From CALDSL01 sp039810245 (GTDB taxonomy: Bacteria > Chloroflexota > Anaerolineae > Anaerolineales > Anaerolineaceae), in contig JBDHWQ010000007.1 of assembly GCA_039810245.1 (NCBI GenBank), positions 62,001 to 126,000 on the forward strand: a stretch of 64,000 nucleotides of DNA. The letters run 5' to 3'. The position numbers and the translations under genes were made by a program. The notes under the pieces were generated by a model, which saw only the letters and a program-made list of their open reading frames with translations, had not been told where the DNA came from and did not search any database. Of this stretch, positions 8,561 through 17,436 are shown in pieces. Each line of letters opens with the position of its first letter. Position 1 is the stretch's first letter.

Positions 8561-9559
8561 ATGAAAGCACTCATTCAAAAACTGGTGGAAACGGTTGGCC
8601 CTTCGGGCCACGAAAAAGCACTGCGCGACCTGGTGCGCGCCGAAATCGATGGCCTGGCTGACGATGTGCGCGTGGATGCGCTGGGCAACCTGATCGCCCG
8701 GCGCGGCAGCCGCGGCGATGGTGGGCTGAAGGTGATGCTTTCAGCGCACATGGACGAGATTGGGATTATCGCCACGCATATTGATGCTAACGGCTTTGTG
8801 CGCTTCACCACCGTGGGCGGCGTTTCACCGGTCACATGCCTGGGCGGGCGCGTGCGCTTTCTCAACGGTGCAGCGGGGGTGATCGGCACGGAGCGGCTGG
8901 ACGGATACGATAAGATCCCGACCCTGGAGCAGTTGTTCGTGGATGTGGGCGCTACCAGTAAAGATGACTGCCCGGTGCGCGTGGGCGATATCGCCGGCTT
9001 TGACCGCCCGTTCCTCGACCTGGGCGAACGCATGGTGGCCAAGTCGATGGATGACCGCATCAGCGTGGCAATTTTGATCGAAGTGATGCGCGCGCTGAAA
9101 GACAGCCCGCACGAGCTGTATTTTGTGTTCAGCACGCAGGAAGAAGTAGGGCTGCGCGGCGCTCGGGTGGCAGCATACGGCATAGACCCCGACCTGGGCA
9201 TTTCGGTGGACGTTACCCGCACTGGCGATACGCCCCAGTCGGCGCGCATGGCGGTGGGACTGGGCAAAGGCCCGGCTATCAAAGTGCGTGATTCGGGCAT
9301 GCTGGCCGACCCGCGCGTGGTTGATTTGATGGTGGCATCCGCGGAGCGCGCCGGGCTGCCCTACCAGCTCGAAGTGCTGGAGCGCGGCACCACCGATGCC
9401 GCCGCCATCCAGCTCACCCGCGCCGGTGTGCCATCGGGCTGTGTCTCGGTTCCCTGCCGCTACATCCATACCCCATCCGAGATGGTGGACACGCAGGACG
9501 TGGAAAACTGCGTCCGGCTGCTGGTGGAAATATTGCGGTACCCGGTGACGCTGGCGTAA
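8561..9559 (+). CDS. M42 family aminopeptidase, paralogue 3
   Basis: This 332-residue M42 peptidase starts at ATG 8561 after GGGAGAA (8550-8556); a GTG at 8537 is a weaker alternative. It has AHMDEIGII, KSMDDR, TQEEVGLRGA, the metal Asp in ISVDVT, and YIHTPSEMV, so every M42 ligand is present in canonical form. It lies 38 bp after the MFS stop and belongs to the same cluster. It is probably the most conventional enzyme of the three. Confidence 0.9.
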   Translation: MKALIQKLVETVGPSGHEKALRDLVRAEIDGLADDVRVDALGNLIARRGSRGDGGLKVMLSAHMDEIGIIATHIDANGFVRFTTVGGVSPVTCLGGRVRFLNGAAGVIGTERLDGYDKIPTLEQLFVDVGATSKDDCPVRVGDIAGFDRPFLDLGERMVAKSMDDRISVAILIEVMRALKDSPHELYFVFSTQEEVGLRGARVAAYGIDPDLGISVDVTRTGDTPQSARMAVGLGKGPAIKVRDSGMLADPRVVDLMVASAERAGLPYQLEVLERGTTDAAAIQLTRAGVPSGCVSVPCRYIHTPSEMVDTQDVENCVRLLVEILRYPVTLA

Positions 9560-9647
9560 TTGCAAATCCCCGGCGCCCGGAGCTATGATGCCAGCGGGCG
9601 CCGCAAACTGTGGAAGGCGGACGGCGAATCTTTTGGATGGAAAATGG

Positions 9648-11000
9648 TTGGGAGTGCCCTTGCGGGCGGGGAAACGCGGCTCGGTGCTGCTTCTGGCGCT
9701 GGCGCTGCTGCTCAATGGCTGCGCCGGCCTGGATCTGAGCCAGGTTTCGCGCCTGTTTGAGCCCACGGCCGCGCCATCTGCTGCGCCGGCCGCCGAGACG
9801 CCTGCCGCTACGATCTCCGCGCCGGATGCCCAGCCATCCAGTACGCCAGAGCCGACCCCGCCCGGCGATCCGTCACTGCTGACCGTGTGGCTGCCACCGC
9901 AGTTTGACCCGGCCGAGGATACCCCTGCCGGCAAGCTGCTGCGCCAGCGGCTGCTTGCCTTTACCCAGGCCAACCCGCGCCTGCGGGTGGAAACGCGTAT
10001 TAAAGCGCTGGAAGGGCCGGGCGGGCTGCTCGAGTCGCTGGCCGCGGCCAGCGCCGCCGCCCCGGGGGCCATGCCCGCGCTGGTGGCGCTGCCGCGCAAC
10101 GCGCTGGAGATGGCCGCTCTCAAAGGCCTGATCACCCCGCTGGACGGCTGGAGTAACCTGCTAGACGGCGGCGACTGGTACCCGTACGCGCGCCAGTTGG
10201 GGCAGATCCAGGGCTCGGCCTTTGGGCTGCCGTTTGGTGGCGACGCGCTGCTGCTGGTTTATCGCCCCAGCCGCATGGGAACCGCGCCCGCCACCTGGGA
10301 AGCGCTGTTGGGGCTGGGTCATCCGGTGGCGTTTGCCGCTGCCGACCCGCAGGCCATGCTGACCCTTAACCTGTACATGCAGCTCGGCGGAGCGGTGGAT
10401 GACGACCAGCGCCGGCCATCCTTGCAGGAAGAGGTGCTGGCGCGAGCGCTCAAGCTGTACACGGATGGAACCAAGGCCGGGGTGTTCCCCTACGCCCTCT
10501 CGCAGGTGCAGACCGACCGACAGGCATGGCAGGCATATGAAGACCAGGTGGGGCAGTGGCTGGTGGCCTGGTCTTCGCAGTACCTGAGCGAGCTGCCGCC
10601 CGAATCGAGCGCCGCGCCGCTGCCGTCGCTGGAAGGCAAGTCGCTGGCGCTGGCTACCGGCTGGGCCTGGGCGCTGTCCGACCCCAACAGCGAGCGCCGC
10701 GCCAACAGCGCGCGGCTGGCTGAATTCCTATGCGACCCGGCATTTCTGGCCGAGTGGAGTTCGGCGCTGGGGCTGCTGCCGGTGCGACCCTCTTCTCTGC
10801 AGACATGGCCCAACGCCAGCCTCAAGCCGCTGGCGGGCGACGTGGCGCGCATGGCGCAGGTGCGCCCGGCCAATGATATCCTCTCGGCGCTGTCTCCCGC
10901 GCTCGAAGCCGCGACGCTGCAAGTGATCCGGCGCGAAGGCGACGCGACCCAGGCCGCGCGCGCCGCCGCGGAACGCCTGTCTTTTCCGGTCAACAAATGA
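9648..11000 (+). CDS. Extracellular solute-binding lipoprotein (ABC transporter type 1 family)
   Basis: From TTG 9648 the product has 450 residues; the exact start is uncertain, with GTG 9654 as an alternative. A positively charged N-terminus, hydrophobic segment and lipobox LLNGC mark a lipoprotein signal. A Ser/Pro/Ala-rich linker leads into a MalE-like binding fold: LTVWLPPQF, then KGLITPLDGWSNLL, GLPFGGDALLLVYRPS and LATGWAWALSDPN. Sugar-binding proteins share this layout. No ABC permease or ATPase genes are adjacent, so it may work with a distant transporter. Confidence 0.8.
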   Translation: MGVPLRAGKRGSVLLLALALLLNGCAGLDLSQVSRLFEPTAAPSAAPAAETPAATISAPDAQPSSTPEPTPPGDPSLLTVWLPPQFDPAEDTPAGKLLRQRLLAFTQANPRLRVETRIKALEGPGGLLESLAAASAAAPGAMPALVALPRNALEMAALKGLITPLDGWSNLLDGGDWYPYARQLGQIQGSAFGLPFGGDALLLVYRPSRMGTAPATWEALLGLGHPVAFAAADPQAMLTLNLYMQLGGAVDDDQRRPSLQEEVLARALKLYTDGTKAGVFPYALSQVQTDRQAWQAYEDQVGQWLVAWSSQYLSELPPESSAAPLPSLEGKSLALATGWAWALSDPNSERRANSARLAEFLCDPAFLAEWSSALGLLPVRPSSLQTWPNASLKPLAGDVARMAQVRPANDILSALSPALEAATLQVIRREGDATQAARAAAERLSFPVNK

Positions 11001-11353
11001 AACCTCAAACCTTCCTGCAAAAGCTGCTCAACCTGCCCGCCCGGCTCACTCACTGGCCCGGGAATATCGTGCTGGGGCTGGTGGGCCTGGTGTTGATTAT
11101 GGTGGTGGCGATGGCGTGGAGCGAGCCGCTGCCGGGGTATTCACGCGCCGGCAGCCTACGGCAAATCAGCGCCACCGCTGCGCCCAGCGCCAGCGCTGAA
11201 GCGCCTACCGCCGCGCCGGCTATTCTGGCTGCCACGCCGATCCCCGAAGAGTGGGCCACCAACCGCGAGATGGGCACGGGCATCGTCATGGGCGCGGTGG
11301 CCCTGGTGCTGATCATCGTGGTCGGCACGCTGCGCTCGATACGCAGGAAGTAA
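10997..11353 (+). CDS. Two-helix membrane protein of unknown function
   Basis: This 118-residue protein overlaps the previous stop by ATGA, so it is cotranslated with the solute-binding lipoprotein. It has one membrane helix near residues 25-42, an Ala/Pro/Ser/Thr-rich extracytoplasmic loop, and a second helix near residues 95-112 ending in RSIRRK. No family is recognised. Coupling suggests a partner of the lipoprotein in the membrane. Confidence 0.7.
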   Translation: MKPQTFLQKLLNLPARLTHWPGNIVLGLVGLVLIMVVAMAWSEPLPGYSRAGSLRQISATAAPSASAEAPTAAPAILAATPIPEEWATNREMGTGIVMGAVALVLIIVVGTLRSIRRK

Positions 11354-11359
11354 CCGCGG

Positions 11360-12682
11360 CTACACCCCCCACCCAAACAGCGGGACGATCATCTCTTCGC
11401 GCGTCAACCCGCCGTGGCGGCCCTGGAGTGTATTTTCTTTCGCGCCCCACCACCAGTAGGCGCTGCCCTGGGCCACGGCGATCAGATCGCCCACGCGCTC
11501 GGCTGCGCGCGCCGCGATTTCCCCGCCGCCCAAAAGCCCGCCTTCCAGCAGGGCGCGCGCGGAGAACAGGCGGAATTCGCCCGGCCAGGTAGATTCGATG
11601 TAACGCCGCGCGGTTTCTTCGTGGCTTGCGCCAGCACGCAGGTACAGGTACGCCAGCCGGGCTTCGCCGCTGGGCGGCATCACCAGGCAGTCCAGAAGCG
11701 CCGGATGGCGGTTCAGATCATAGCGCGGATCGGGCGGGGTGGGCAACTCGCCGTGGTCGGCGGCCAGCAGCACCAGCGTTTTGCCGATCGCGGCCGCGCG
11801 CAGCAGCGCCAGCAACTGGCTCATCTGGCGGCCCAGGGCCGTGATTTCGCGCGTTACGCGCTCATCGCCTGGGCCGTAGCGGTGCGATAGTTCATCAATA
11901 TCGGCCAGGTAGACGTACGAATAGGTGCGCGCCGAGCCGCTATCGCGCAGGTTGGCGCGCAGGCTGACCCACAGCTCGTTAAGCGAGCGGTAGCCCAGGC
12001 TGGTGACCTCTGGCAGCAGCATGGTCGACAGGCTGGAATGCGCCAGCGCGTGGGTGTGGTAGGCAAACGGCATCACCCCGGCGCGCGCCAGGTGCAGGCC
12101 CAGTGTGGGGACGCGCAGGAAGGTTTCGGGCAGCAGCCCGGCCTTGCGTAGAATGCCGGTTTCACCGCTGAATCGCACAGGGGCATGGGTGATGGCATTC
12201 GCGAGGATACCGTATTCCTTGAGCCATATTTCGTAACCGGTGATGGCGTGCGCGGCGGGCGGCAGCCCAGTCCACAGCGTGGTCAGCGCGGAGGCGGTGG
12301 TGGATGGGGCGATGCTGGTGATTGCTCCGCGCGTGGCTTCTTTCAGCGGATCAGCCCACGAATCGGGCAGGCCCAGGGCGGGGGCGGCGGCACGCGCCGC
12401 GGCCAGCAGGTCCCAGCCCAACCCGTCGACCAGGATCAGCACCACATGGCGCGGCGTGCCGCCGCAAGCCTGCTCCAACGGGGACAGCAGGTCGGGGTCC
12501 AGCACGGGCGCGCCCAGGGGCGGCGCTGCCAGCAGGCGGCAGATGCTGGCCGGCAGGTTGGCCAGCGAGCGGCCTGTGTATTGCGGCAAAACGCTGTCCG
12601 GGCCAAAATCCAGGCCGGGCAGGCGGTAATCGAGCAAGGGCTGTAGCAGGGTGGTGTTATCCAAAACGGGTCTCTCTTCCAC
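11360..12682 (-). CDS. Alkaline-phosphatase-superfamily phosphodiesterase/nucleotide pyrophosphatase
   Basis: This 440-residue protein starts at GTG 12682. Visible motifs are VVLILVDGLGWDLL (metal Asp), SIAPSTTASALTTLWTG with the probable nucleophilic Thr, YLADIDELSHRYGPGDE (metal Asp and His) and LAADHGE (metal Asp-His). This is the type I phosphodiesterase/nucleotide pyrophosphatase pattern. No signal peptide is obvious. It is transcribed divergently from the phosphoribosyltransferase gene at 12806. Possible substrates include nucleotides or phosphodiester lipids. Confidence 0.85.
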   Translation of the reverse strand: MEERPVLDNTTLLQPLLDYRLPGLDFGPDSVLPQYTGRSLANLPASICRLLAAPPLGAPVLDPDLLSPLEQACGGTPRHVVLILVDGLGWDLLAAARAAAPALGLPDSWADPLKEATRGAITSIAPSTTASALTTLWTGLPPAAHAITGYEIWLKEYGILANAITHAPVRFSGETGILRKAGLLPETFLRVPTLGLHLARAGVMPFAYHTHALAHSSLSTMLLPEVTSLGYRSLNELWVSLRANLRDSGSARTYSYVYLADIDELSHRYGPGDERVTREITALGRQMSQLLALLRAAAIGKTLVLLAADHGELPTPPDPRYDLNRHPALLDCLVMPPSGEARLAYLYLRAGASHEETARRYIESTWPGEFRLFSARALLEGGLLGGGEIAARAAERVGDLIAVAQGSAYWWWGAKENTLQGRHGGLTREEMIVPLFGWGV

Positions 12683-12805
12683 GTCGTATCGCCTTTACCC
12701 GGGCAAAAATAGCGGGCCGCGCCGGGTTTCCTGCTATAATCATCGCAGAGAAACCTTTTGCGGACGATTGCGTGTCCATTATCCCACGAAAAGGAAACAG
12801 GTTCG

Positions 12806-13315
12806 ATGCGGCGTGAAGTTTTGACCTGGAGCGATATTGACAAACTGATCGATCATTTGATCCCACAGTTTGAAGGCGAAATTGACGCGATGATTATGAT
12901 CACGCGCGGCGGTCTGGTGCCGGGTGGGATGCTGGCCGAGGCACTCCAATTGGGCACCATCCTCACCGCGGCTGTGGATTTCCCGGCCGAAATGGAAGGC
13001 GAGAGCACGCACGCGAAGGCCGGGCTGCGCGCCTGGCCCAAGTTCCTGCAATTCCCGGATGATAACCTGCTGCGCGGCAAGCGCGTGCTGGTGGTGGATG
13101 ATGTATGGGGCTCGGGGCGCACAATCACCGCGGTGCGCGGCCGCGTGCTGAGCGCCGGCGGGGTGGTGCACACCTGCGTGATGCATTTCAACCCGTACCG
13201 CAGCCTGTTTGGCACCGTGCGCCCCGATTATTTCGCCGCGACCACCGACGCGTTTATCGTCTACCCGTGGGAGATTAACCGCGGCCCGGAGAGCGTGCTG
13301 CTGCGGGATTTGTAA
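12806..13315 (+). CDS. Phosphoribosyltransferase family protein
   Basis: This 169-residue protein starts at ATG 12806 behind AAGGAAA. The PRPP-binding loop VLVVDDVWGSGRT (residues about 93-105) is intact, and MIMITRGGLVPG is the N-terminal loop typical of purine phosphoribosyltransferases. The length fits small xanthine/hypoxanthine PRT-like enzymes used for base salvage. A TATAAT at 12735-12740 may be its -10. Which base it uses cannot be told from sequence alone. Confidence 0.85.
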   Translation: MRREVLTWSDIDKLIDHLIPQFEGEIDAMIMITRGGLVPGGMLAEALQLGTILTAAVDFPAEMEGESTHAKAGLRAWPKFLQFPDDNLLRGKRVLVVDDVWGSGRTITAVRGRVLSAGGVVHTCVMHFNPYRSLFGTVRPDYFAATTDAFIVYPWEINRGPESVLLRDL

Positions 13316-13336
13316 CGGCATCACCCATCCGGCGCC

Positions 13337-13357
13337 GACGCGGAGCGTGGGAACGAG
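13337..13357. repeat. Dispersed intergenic repeat, copy B
   Basis: This 21-bp element starts GACGCGGAGCGTGGG and ends AACGAG. Read on the other strand it fuses the two words seen at 1914-1926 and 1950-1962. It lies between convergent genes just before a terminator. Confidence 0.6.
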
Positions 13358-13365
13358 GGGAAGAT

Positions 13366-13390
13366 CGTGGGTGGTTGCCAGCCACCCACG
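13366..13390. terminator. Terminator between convergent genes
   Basis: CGTGGGTGG (13366-13374) pairs with CCACCCACG (13382-13390) around a 7-nt loop. On the plus strand it is followed by TATTTATT. It would stop the phosphoribosyltransferase transcript. Confidence 0.7.
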
Positions 13391-13396
13391 TATTTA

Positions 13397-14440
13397 TTAA
13401 TCTGTTTCCGGAAACAGCACTTCAATATACTTTTCCACCATCACATCCAGGCCAAAGTTTTCTACGGCCTGGGCGCGGGCGGCAGCGCGGTACTGCGGCT
13501 GCTCGCTGAGCACATGCGCGGCAGCCGCCGCCAGCGCGGGGATATCCGGCGCTTCCAGGTTCCAGTAGTTGCTGCCATAGGGAACCACGCGCCCGGAGCC
13601 GTTCTGGATCAGCTCGGGCAGCGAGCCGGTGTCGAAGGCCACCACTGGCAGGCCGCACGCCATGGCCTCGATCACGGCATTGGGGCAGGCGGCGTTCAGA
13701 TCGGCGGAGAATAACACGTGCGCCGAGCGGTCCAGCGCGGGGATCGACTCGCGCGCCACAATGCCGGCCCACTCCAGCAACCCGCCGGCGCGCGCGTCCC
13801 ACTGGGCGCGCAGCGCGGGGGCCACTTCGCCGGCCACCAGCAACCGCACCGGGCGGTCCACCAGCCCGTTGAGCGCCTGCACCAGGCGCACGCCACTCTC
13901 CAGCCCGGTCTCGTAACCGCCGGCCATGTGGCCTTCCACCATCAGTACGCGATAATGATCATCCGGTGGACCTTCGGGACCGGCCGGCGTGAACAGGCTC
14001 ATGTCCACACCGTTGTAGACCACTTTGCCGGGGGCGCGCACCCCGCCGTAGACCGTCTGCCACCAGTTGCGCGCGAAATTGCTCTGGTAGATCACCGCAT
14101 CGGCCAGGCGGCGGCGGGTGGTGGACAGCAGCCAGTTGTTGAACTCGCTGCGCAGCCAGTGGCGCGGGCCGGTATCCACCTTGCGGTGCAGCCAGTTCAT
14201 CCCATTCAGGCGCTGCACAAAACGCACCCCGCGCAGCCGCGCCGGCAGCAGCCGGTCCACGCGGCGCATCGCGCCGATCAGCAGCAGGCTGCGCGTGCTG
14301 GGGTCGTTGGGGTCGTGGTGCGCGCGGATGCCGCGCTCGGCCAGCCCGTTGACCAGCCGGCTCTGGAACGAAGCCGGCCCACCGATGCCGCGCAGCCGCG
14401 GCAGGATGCACACGCTGCCGGAAGGATCACTGTTCGGCAT
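13397..14440 (-). CDS. Glycosyltransferase family 4 protein
   Basis: This 347-residue enzyme has a GT-B fold. The N-terminal domain begins with VCILPRLRGIGGPASFQSRL (the acceptor-side glycine loop). The C-terminal domain has the retaining GT4 signature EAMACGLPVVAFDTGSLPE, the EX7E-like motif that contacts the nucleotide sugar. ATG 14440 lies inside the end of the epimerase gene (14-bp overlap), so translation is coupled. With wecC and wecB upstream, the enzyme probably transfers an amino-sugar to a surface polysaccharide. Donor and acceptor are unknown. Confidence 0.9.
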   Translation of the reverse strand: MPNSDPSGSVCILPRLRGIGGPASFQSRLVNGLAERGIRAHHDPNDPSTRSLLLIGAMRRVDRLLPARLRGVRFVQRLNGMNWLHRKVDTGPRHWLRSEFNNWLLSTTRRRLADAVIYQSNFARNWWQTVYGGVRAPGKVVYNGVDMSLFTPAGPEGPPDDHYRVLMVEGHMAGGYETGLESGVRLVQALNGLVDRPVRLLVAGEVAPALRAQWDARAGGLLEWAGIVARESIPALDRSAHVLFSADLNAACPNAVIEAMACGLPVVAFDTGSLPELIQNGSGRVVPYGSNYWNLEAPDIPALAAAAAHVLSEQPQYRAAARAQAVENFGLDVMVEKYIEVLFPETD

Positions 14441-15560
14441 AATCCAGCACCGCCTGGACGATCTTTTCGGCGGCGTGGCCGTCGCCGAAGGGGTTGGGGG
14501 CATGCGCCATGCGCTCGTAGGCGGCAGGGTCATCCAGCAGGGCGCGCGCCTCGCGCACGATGCGCGCCGTATCGGTGCCCACTAGTTTGAGCACCCCGGC
14601 TTCCACGCCTTCGGGCCGCTCGGTGACCTCGCGCAGCACCAGCGCGGGCTTGTTCAGCGCGGTGGCCTCTTCCTGGATGCCGCCCGAATCGGTGAGCACC
14701 AGCCGCGCGCAGCGCAGCAGGTGCACCAGCGGCAGGTACTCCAGCGGGGGCAACAGGTGGATGTTGGCGATGCCGCCCAGCAGGCGGTAGACCGGCTCCT
14801 GCACGTTGGGGTTGAGGTGCACCGGGTAGGCGATCTGCAGCCGCTCGCCGTAGGTCTCGGCCAGCGCTCGCAGCGCGGCGCAGATATCTTCCAGCGGGCG
14901 GCCGAAATTCTCGCGCCGGTGCGCGGTGACCAGGGCCAGCGCGCGCTCGCCCGCGCGCACGCCCCAGGCATCCAGCAGGGTTTCGGTTTCGGGCGGCGCC
15001 GGCCGCCGGCGGATCTCGTTGAGCGCGTCGATCACCGGGTTGCCGGTGAGGGCAATGCGCCAGCCCGGCACGCCCTCGGCCAGCAGGTTGCGGCGGCTGT
15101 GTTCGGTGGGTGCGAAGTGCAGGTCGGCCACCACGCCGGCGATGCGGCGGTTGATTTCTTCGGGGTAAGGCTGCCATTTATCGCCGGTGCGCAGCCCGGC
15201 TTCCACGTGGCCCACGCGAATGCGGCGGTAATAGCCCAGCAGCGCGGCGGCCATCACCGTGGTAGTGTCGCCCTGCACCAGCAGCCAGTCGGGGCGCAGA
15301 TCTTCCAGCACCGGGTCGAGATGCGCCAGGATTTCGGCCGTCAGCCCGGCCAGGCTCTGGTTGGGGCGCATCAGGTTGAGATCGACGTCCGGGCGGATGT
15401 CAAACAGCGCCAGCACCTGGTCGAGCATCTCGCGGTGCTGTGCGGTGATGCATACGCGCGCATCGACGTCCGGGGTACGGCGCAGCGCCTGCACCACCGG
15501 GGCCATTTTCACCGCCTCGGGCCGCGTGCCGAAGATGGAAAGAACGCGCAGGGCTGCCAT
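14427..15560 (-). CDS. wecB: UDP-N-acetylglucosamine 2-epimerase, non-hydrolysing
   Basis: This 377-residue protein opens with FGTRPEAVKMAPVVQAL, the family hallmark. It continues with TAQHREMLDQVL, VQGDTTTVMAAAL, HVEAGLRTGD, and DSGGIQEEATALNKPALVLR with TERPEG. It interconverts UDP-GlcNAc and UDP-ManNAc in the cytoplasm. The length matches bacterial WecB/MnaA. It sits 6 bp after wecC and overlaps the glycosyltransferase, so all three form one operon that would make and use UDP-ManNAcA. Confidence 0.95.
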   Translation of the reverse strand: MAALRVLSIFGTRPEAVKMAPVVQALRRTPDVDARVCITAQHREMLDQVLALFDIRPDVDLNLMRPNQSLAGLTAEILAHLDPVLEDLRPDWLLVQGDTTTVMAAALLGYYRRIRVGHVEAGLRTGDKWQPYPEEINRRIAGVVADLHFAPTEHSRRNLLAEGVPGWRIALTGNPVIDALNEIRRRPAPPETETLLDAWGVRAGERALALVTAHRRENFGRPLEDICAALRALAETYGERLQIAYPVHLNPNVQEPVYRLLGGIANIHLLPPLEYLPLVHLLRCARLVLTDSGGIQEEATALNKPALVLREVTERPEGVEAGVLKLVGTDTARIVREARALLDDPAAYERMAHAPNPFGDGHAAEKIVQAVLDYAEQ

Positions 15561-15566
15561 GCGCCG

Positions 15567-16850
15567 TTACAGCACCGGCTTGCCCACGCCCAGGCGGAAC
15601 ACGCGGAAACCGGCCTGCTGCCAGGTGGCCGGCCAGGCGTTAACGCAGTCTACCACCACGCGCGCTTTGGTAATCTGGTTGACCACGAACGGGTCCAGCT
15701 CGCGCAGCGGCTGGTGGTTGACCAGCAGCAGCAGCAAATCGGCGTCCTCGATGGCGGCGGCCAGCGGGTTGACCAGGGTCAGCCCGGGGATGTTCGCGTC
15801 GGGTTTATACGGCTCATAGGCGCGCACGATGGCCCCGGCCTGGGTGAGCAGGTGGGCCACTTCGACGGCCGGGCTTTCGCGCAGGTCGTCCACGTCGGGC
15901 TTGTAGGCCAGGCCCAGTGCGGCGATGCGCTTGCCGGCCAGCTCGCCGCCCAGGGCGCGGCGCACCAGCTCGAGCACGAAATGCGGCTGCGCGTCGTTGA
16001 CATCCCGCGCGGTGTGGATCAGCGGGGTAATGTCGGGCGCGGCTTCCACCAGGAACCAGGGGTCTACGCTGATGCAGTGCCCGCCCACGCCCGGCCCCGG
16101 ATTGAGGATGCGCACGCGCGGGTGCAGATTGGCCAGGCGGATGGCTTCCCAGGCGTCGACGCCAAAGCGCTCGGCCAGCCGCGAGAACTCATTGGCGATG
16201 GCGATGTTGACGTCGCGGTAGGTATTCTCCATCAGCTTGACCATTTCGGCCGTGGTGGCGTCGGTGAGGATGATTTCACCGCGCACGAAGGTGGCGTACA
16301 GATCGCGCCCGGCTTCGGCGCAGGCAGGCGTGATGCCGCCGATGACGCGAGCGTTTTCAATCAGCTCGCGCAAAATCTGGCCGGGCAGCACGCGCTCGGG
16401 GGAATAGACCACGTGAAAGTCGACGCCGGCCTGCAGGCCGGAGCGCTCGAGGATGGGAACCAGCAGGTCGACGGTGGTGCGCGGGGGCGAGGTCGATTCG
16501 AGCACCACCAGGTTGCCCTGCCGCAGCACCGACACAATCGACTCGGCCGCGGAGATCACCGCGCGCATATCGGCGCGCTTATCGCCATAGAACGGGGTGG
16601 GCACCGCGATCAAAAAGGCGTCGGCGTGCTCGGGGTGGTCGCACACTTCCAGTTTGCCAGATTTGCGCGCCGCCTGCACCAGGGTGCGCAGGCCGGGCTC
16701 GTAGATGTGCATTTCGCCATTCTGCAGGCCGGCCACGATCTGCGCGTTCACGTCCACGCCGATCACGTGCACGCCGTTGGTGGCGAAGGTGCTCGCGGTG
16801 GGCAGGCCAATGTATCCCAATCCAAGGACACAGATTTTGTCGAATTTCAC
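15567..16850 (-). CDS. wecC: UDP-N-acetyl-D-mannosaminuronate dehydrogenase (nucleotide sugar dehydrogenase)
   Basis: From GTG 16850, preceded by GAGGAGAAG, the product has 427 residues. The Rossmann motif is VLGLGYIGLPTAS. The catalytic Cys lies in GPGVGGHCISVDPWFLVE. The C-terminal UDP-binding domain begins near ALGLAYKPDVDDLRESPA. Four-electron oxidation of UDP-ManNAc to UDP-ManNAcA is the expected reaction given the wecB neighbour, although UDP-GlcNAc 6-dehydrogenase activity is possible. It is the first gene of the wecC-wecB-GT4 operon. TTACCA with CATAAT 17 bp downstream could be its promoter. Confidence 0.92.
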   Translation of the reverse strand: MKFDKICVLGLGYIGLPTASTFATNGVHVIGVDVNAQIVAGLQNGEMHIYEPGLRTLVQAARKSGKLEVCDHPEHADAFLIAVPTPFYGDKRADMRAVISAAESIVSVLRQGNLVVLESTSPPRTTVDLLVPILERSGLQAGVDFHVVYSPERVLPGQILRELIENARVIGGITPACAEAGRDLYATFVRGEIILTDATTAEMVKLMENTYRDVNIAIANEFSRLAERFGVDAWEAIRLANLHPRVRILNPGPGVGGHCISVDPWFLVEAAPDITPLIHTARDVNDAQPHFVLELVRRALGGELAGKRIAALGLAYKPDVDDLRESPAVEVAHLLTQAGAIVRAYEPYKPDANIPGLTLVNPLAAAIEDADLLLLLVNHQPLRELDPFVVNQITKARVVVDCVNAWPATWQQAGFRVFRLGVGKPVL

Positions 16851-16909
16851 AGGCTTCTCCTCAGAGCGCGGGGATGAGAATGGGGCAATTATGCCATAGT
16901 TGAGGTAGT

Positions 16910-16946
16910 CTGGTAAGGGGCGCGGCGCAGCCGCGCCCCTTACCAG
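16910..16946. repeat. GGGGCG-type palindromic intergenic element
   Basis: A 17-bp perfect inverted repeat (16910-16926 with 16930-16946) around a GCA loop. The left arm contains GGTAAGGGGCGCGGC. It lies in the 220-bp gap between the defence operon and wecC. It resembles the GTAGGGGCG repeats at 37570 and 61541. No T-run follows, so a terminator role is doubtful. Confidence 0.65.
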
Positions 16947-17070
16947 GTTTCGCTCGTACAAGATTGTCCCCGTGATTGTAAGGAGAGCAAACAGGTAGAG
17001 TGGGTTCAATCCCCTTCTAGGAAGGTAAAGCGCATCCTACCGGGTTAGAAGTACTTTTGTAGTAACGGCA

Positions 17071-17436
17071 TTAAACGTATGCAAAGAATTGGGGCGGTCT
17101 TATTCCGTAGGTTTCGTTTATTGGAAGAGGCTTTTCAAACTTGGTTACCTTCCCAATCTTTATTGCATATCCACTTTCTTTTTCACAAAAGTACTGGTAA
17201 AAAAACTCTTCTGAAATACCAGATTCGCACTTCGTCCTGTTCCAAAGCTCATCTAAATCATCGAAAAGCAAATCCTCAATATCAAACTCGCCTAATATCA
17301 TGCTAACTGGTGATGTTACGTATATGACCACTGTGTCGACTGAATGCTTGAAGATTCGTCTTCTATATTCGAACTTTTTTTTGCCTGCAAATATCTCAAA
17401 TGCAAACTTAGGTTTAATTGACAACAAAACTTTCAT
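17071..17436 (-). CDS. ASCH/PUA-like domain protein
   Basis: This 121-residue protein is almost entirely one ASCH-type domain. It begins LLSIKPKFAFEIFAGKKKFEYRRR, where the Lys-Pro, the Gly-Lys-Lys and the E-x-R-R region match ASCH proteins that bind RNA or modified nucleic acid. Its start overlaps the end of the PIN-GNAT gene by 23 bp, implying coupled expression. Composition is AT-rich, unlike the host core genes. It may be the partner or antidote of the upstream protein; that is inference from coupling. Confidence 0.75.
   Translation of the reverse strand: MKVLLSIKPKFAFEIFAGKKKFEYRRRIFKHSVDTVVIYVTSPVSMILGEFDIEDLLFDDLDELWNRTKCESGISEEFFYQYFCEKESGYAIKIGKVTKFEKPLPINETYGIRPPQFFAYV

Noticed and set aside
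14721..16877. A very long open frame on the plus strand opposite wecB and wecC
   Set aside because: The minus-strand proteins have clear family motifs; the plus-strand frame is a GC-rich codon-position shadow with no ribosome site or recognisable domain.
16996..17016. tRNA T-arm-like sequence (GGTTCAATCC context) before the R-M operon
   Set aside because: No anticodon arm, D arm or matching acceptor stem could be built around it, so neither a tRNA nor a convincing att remnant is supported.
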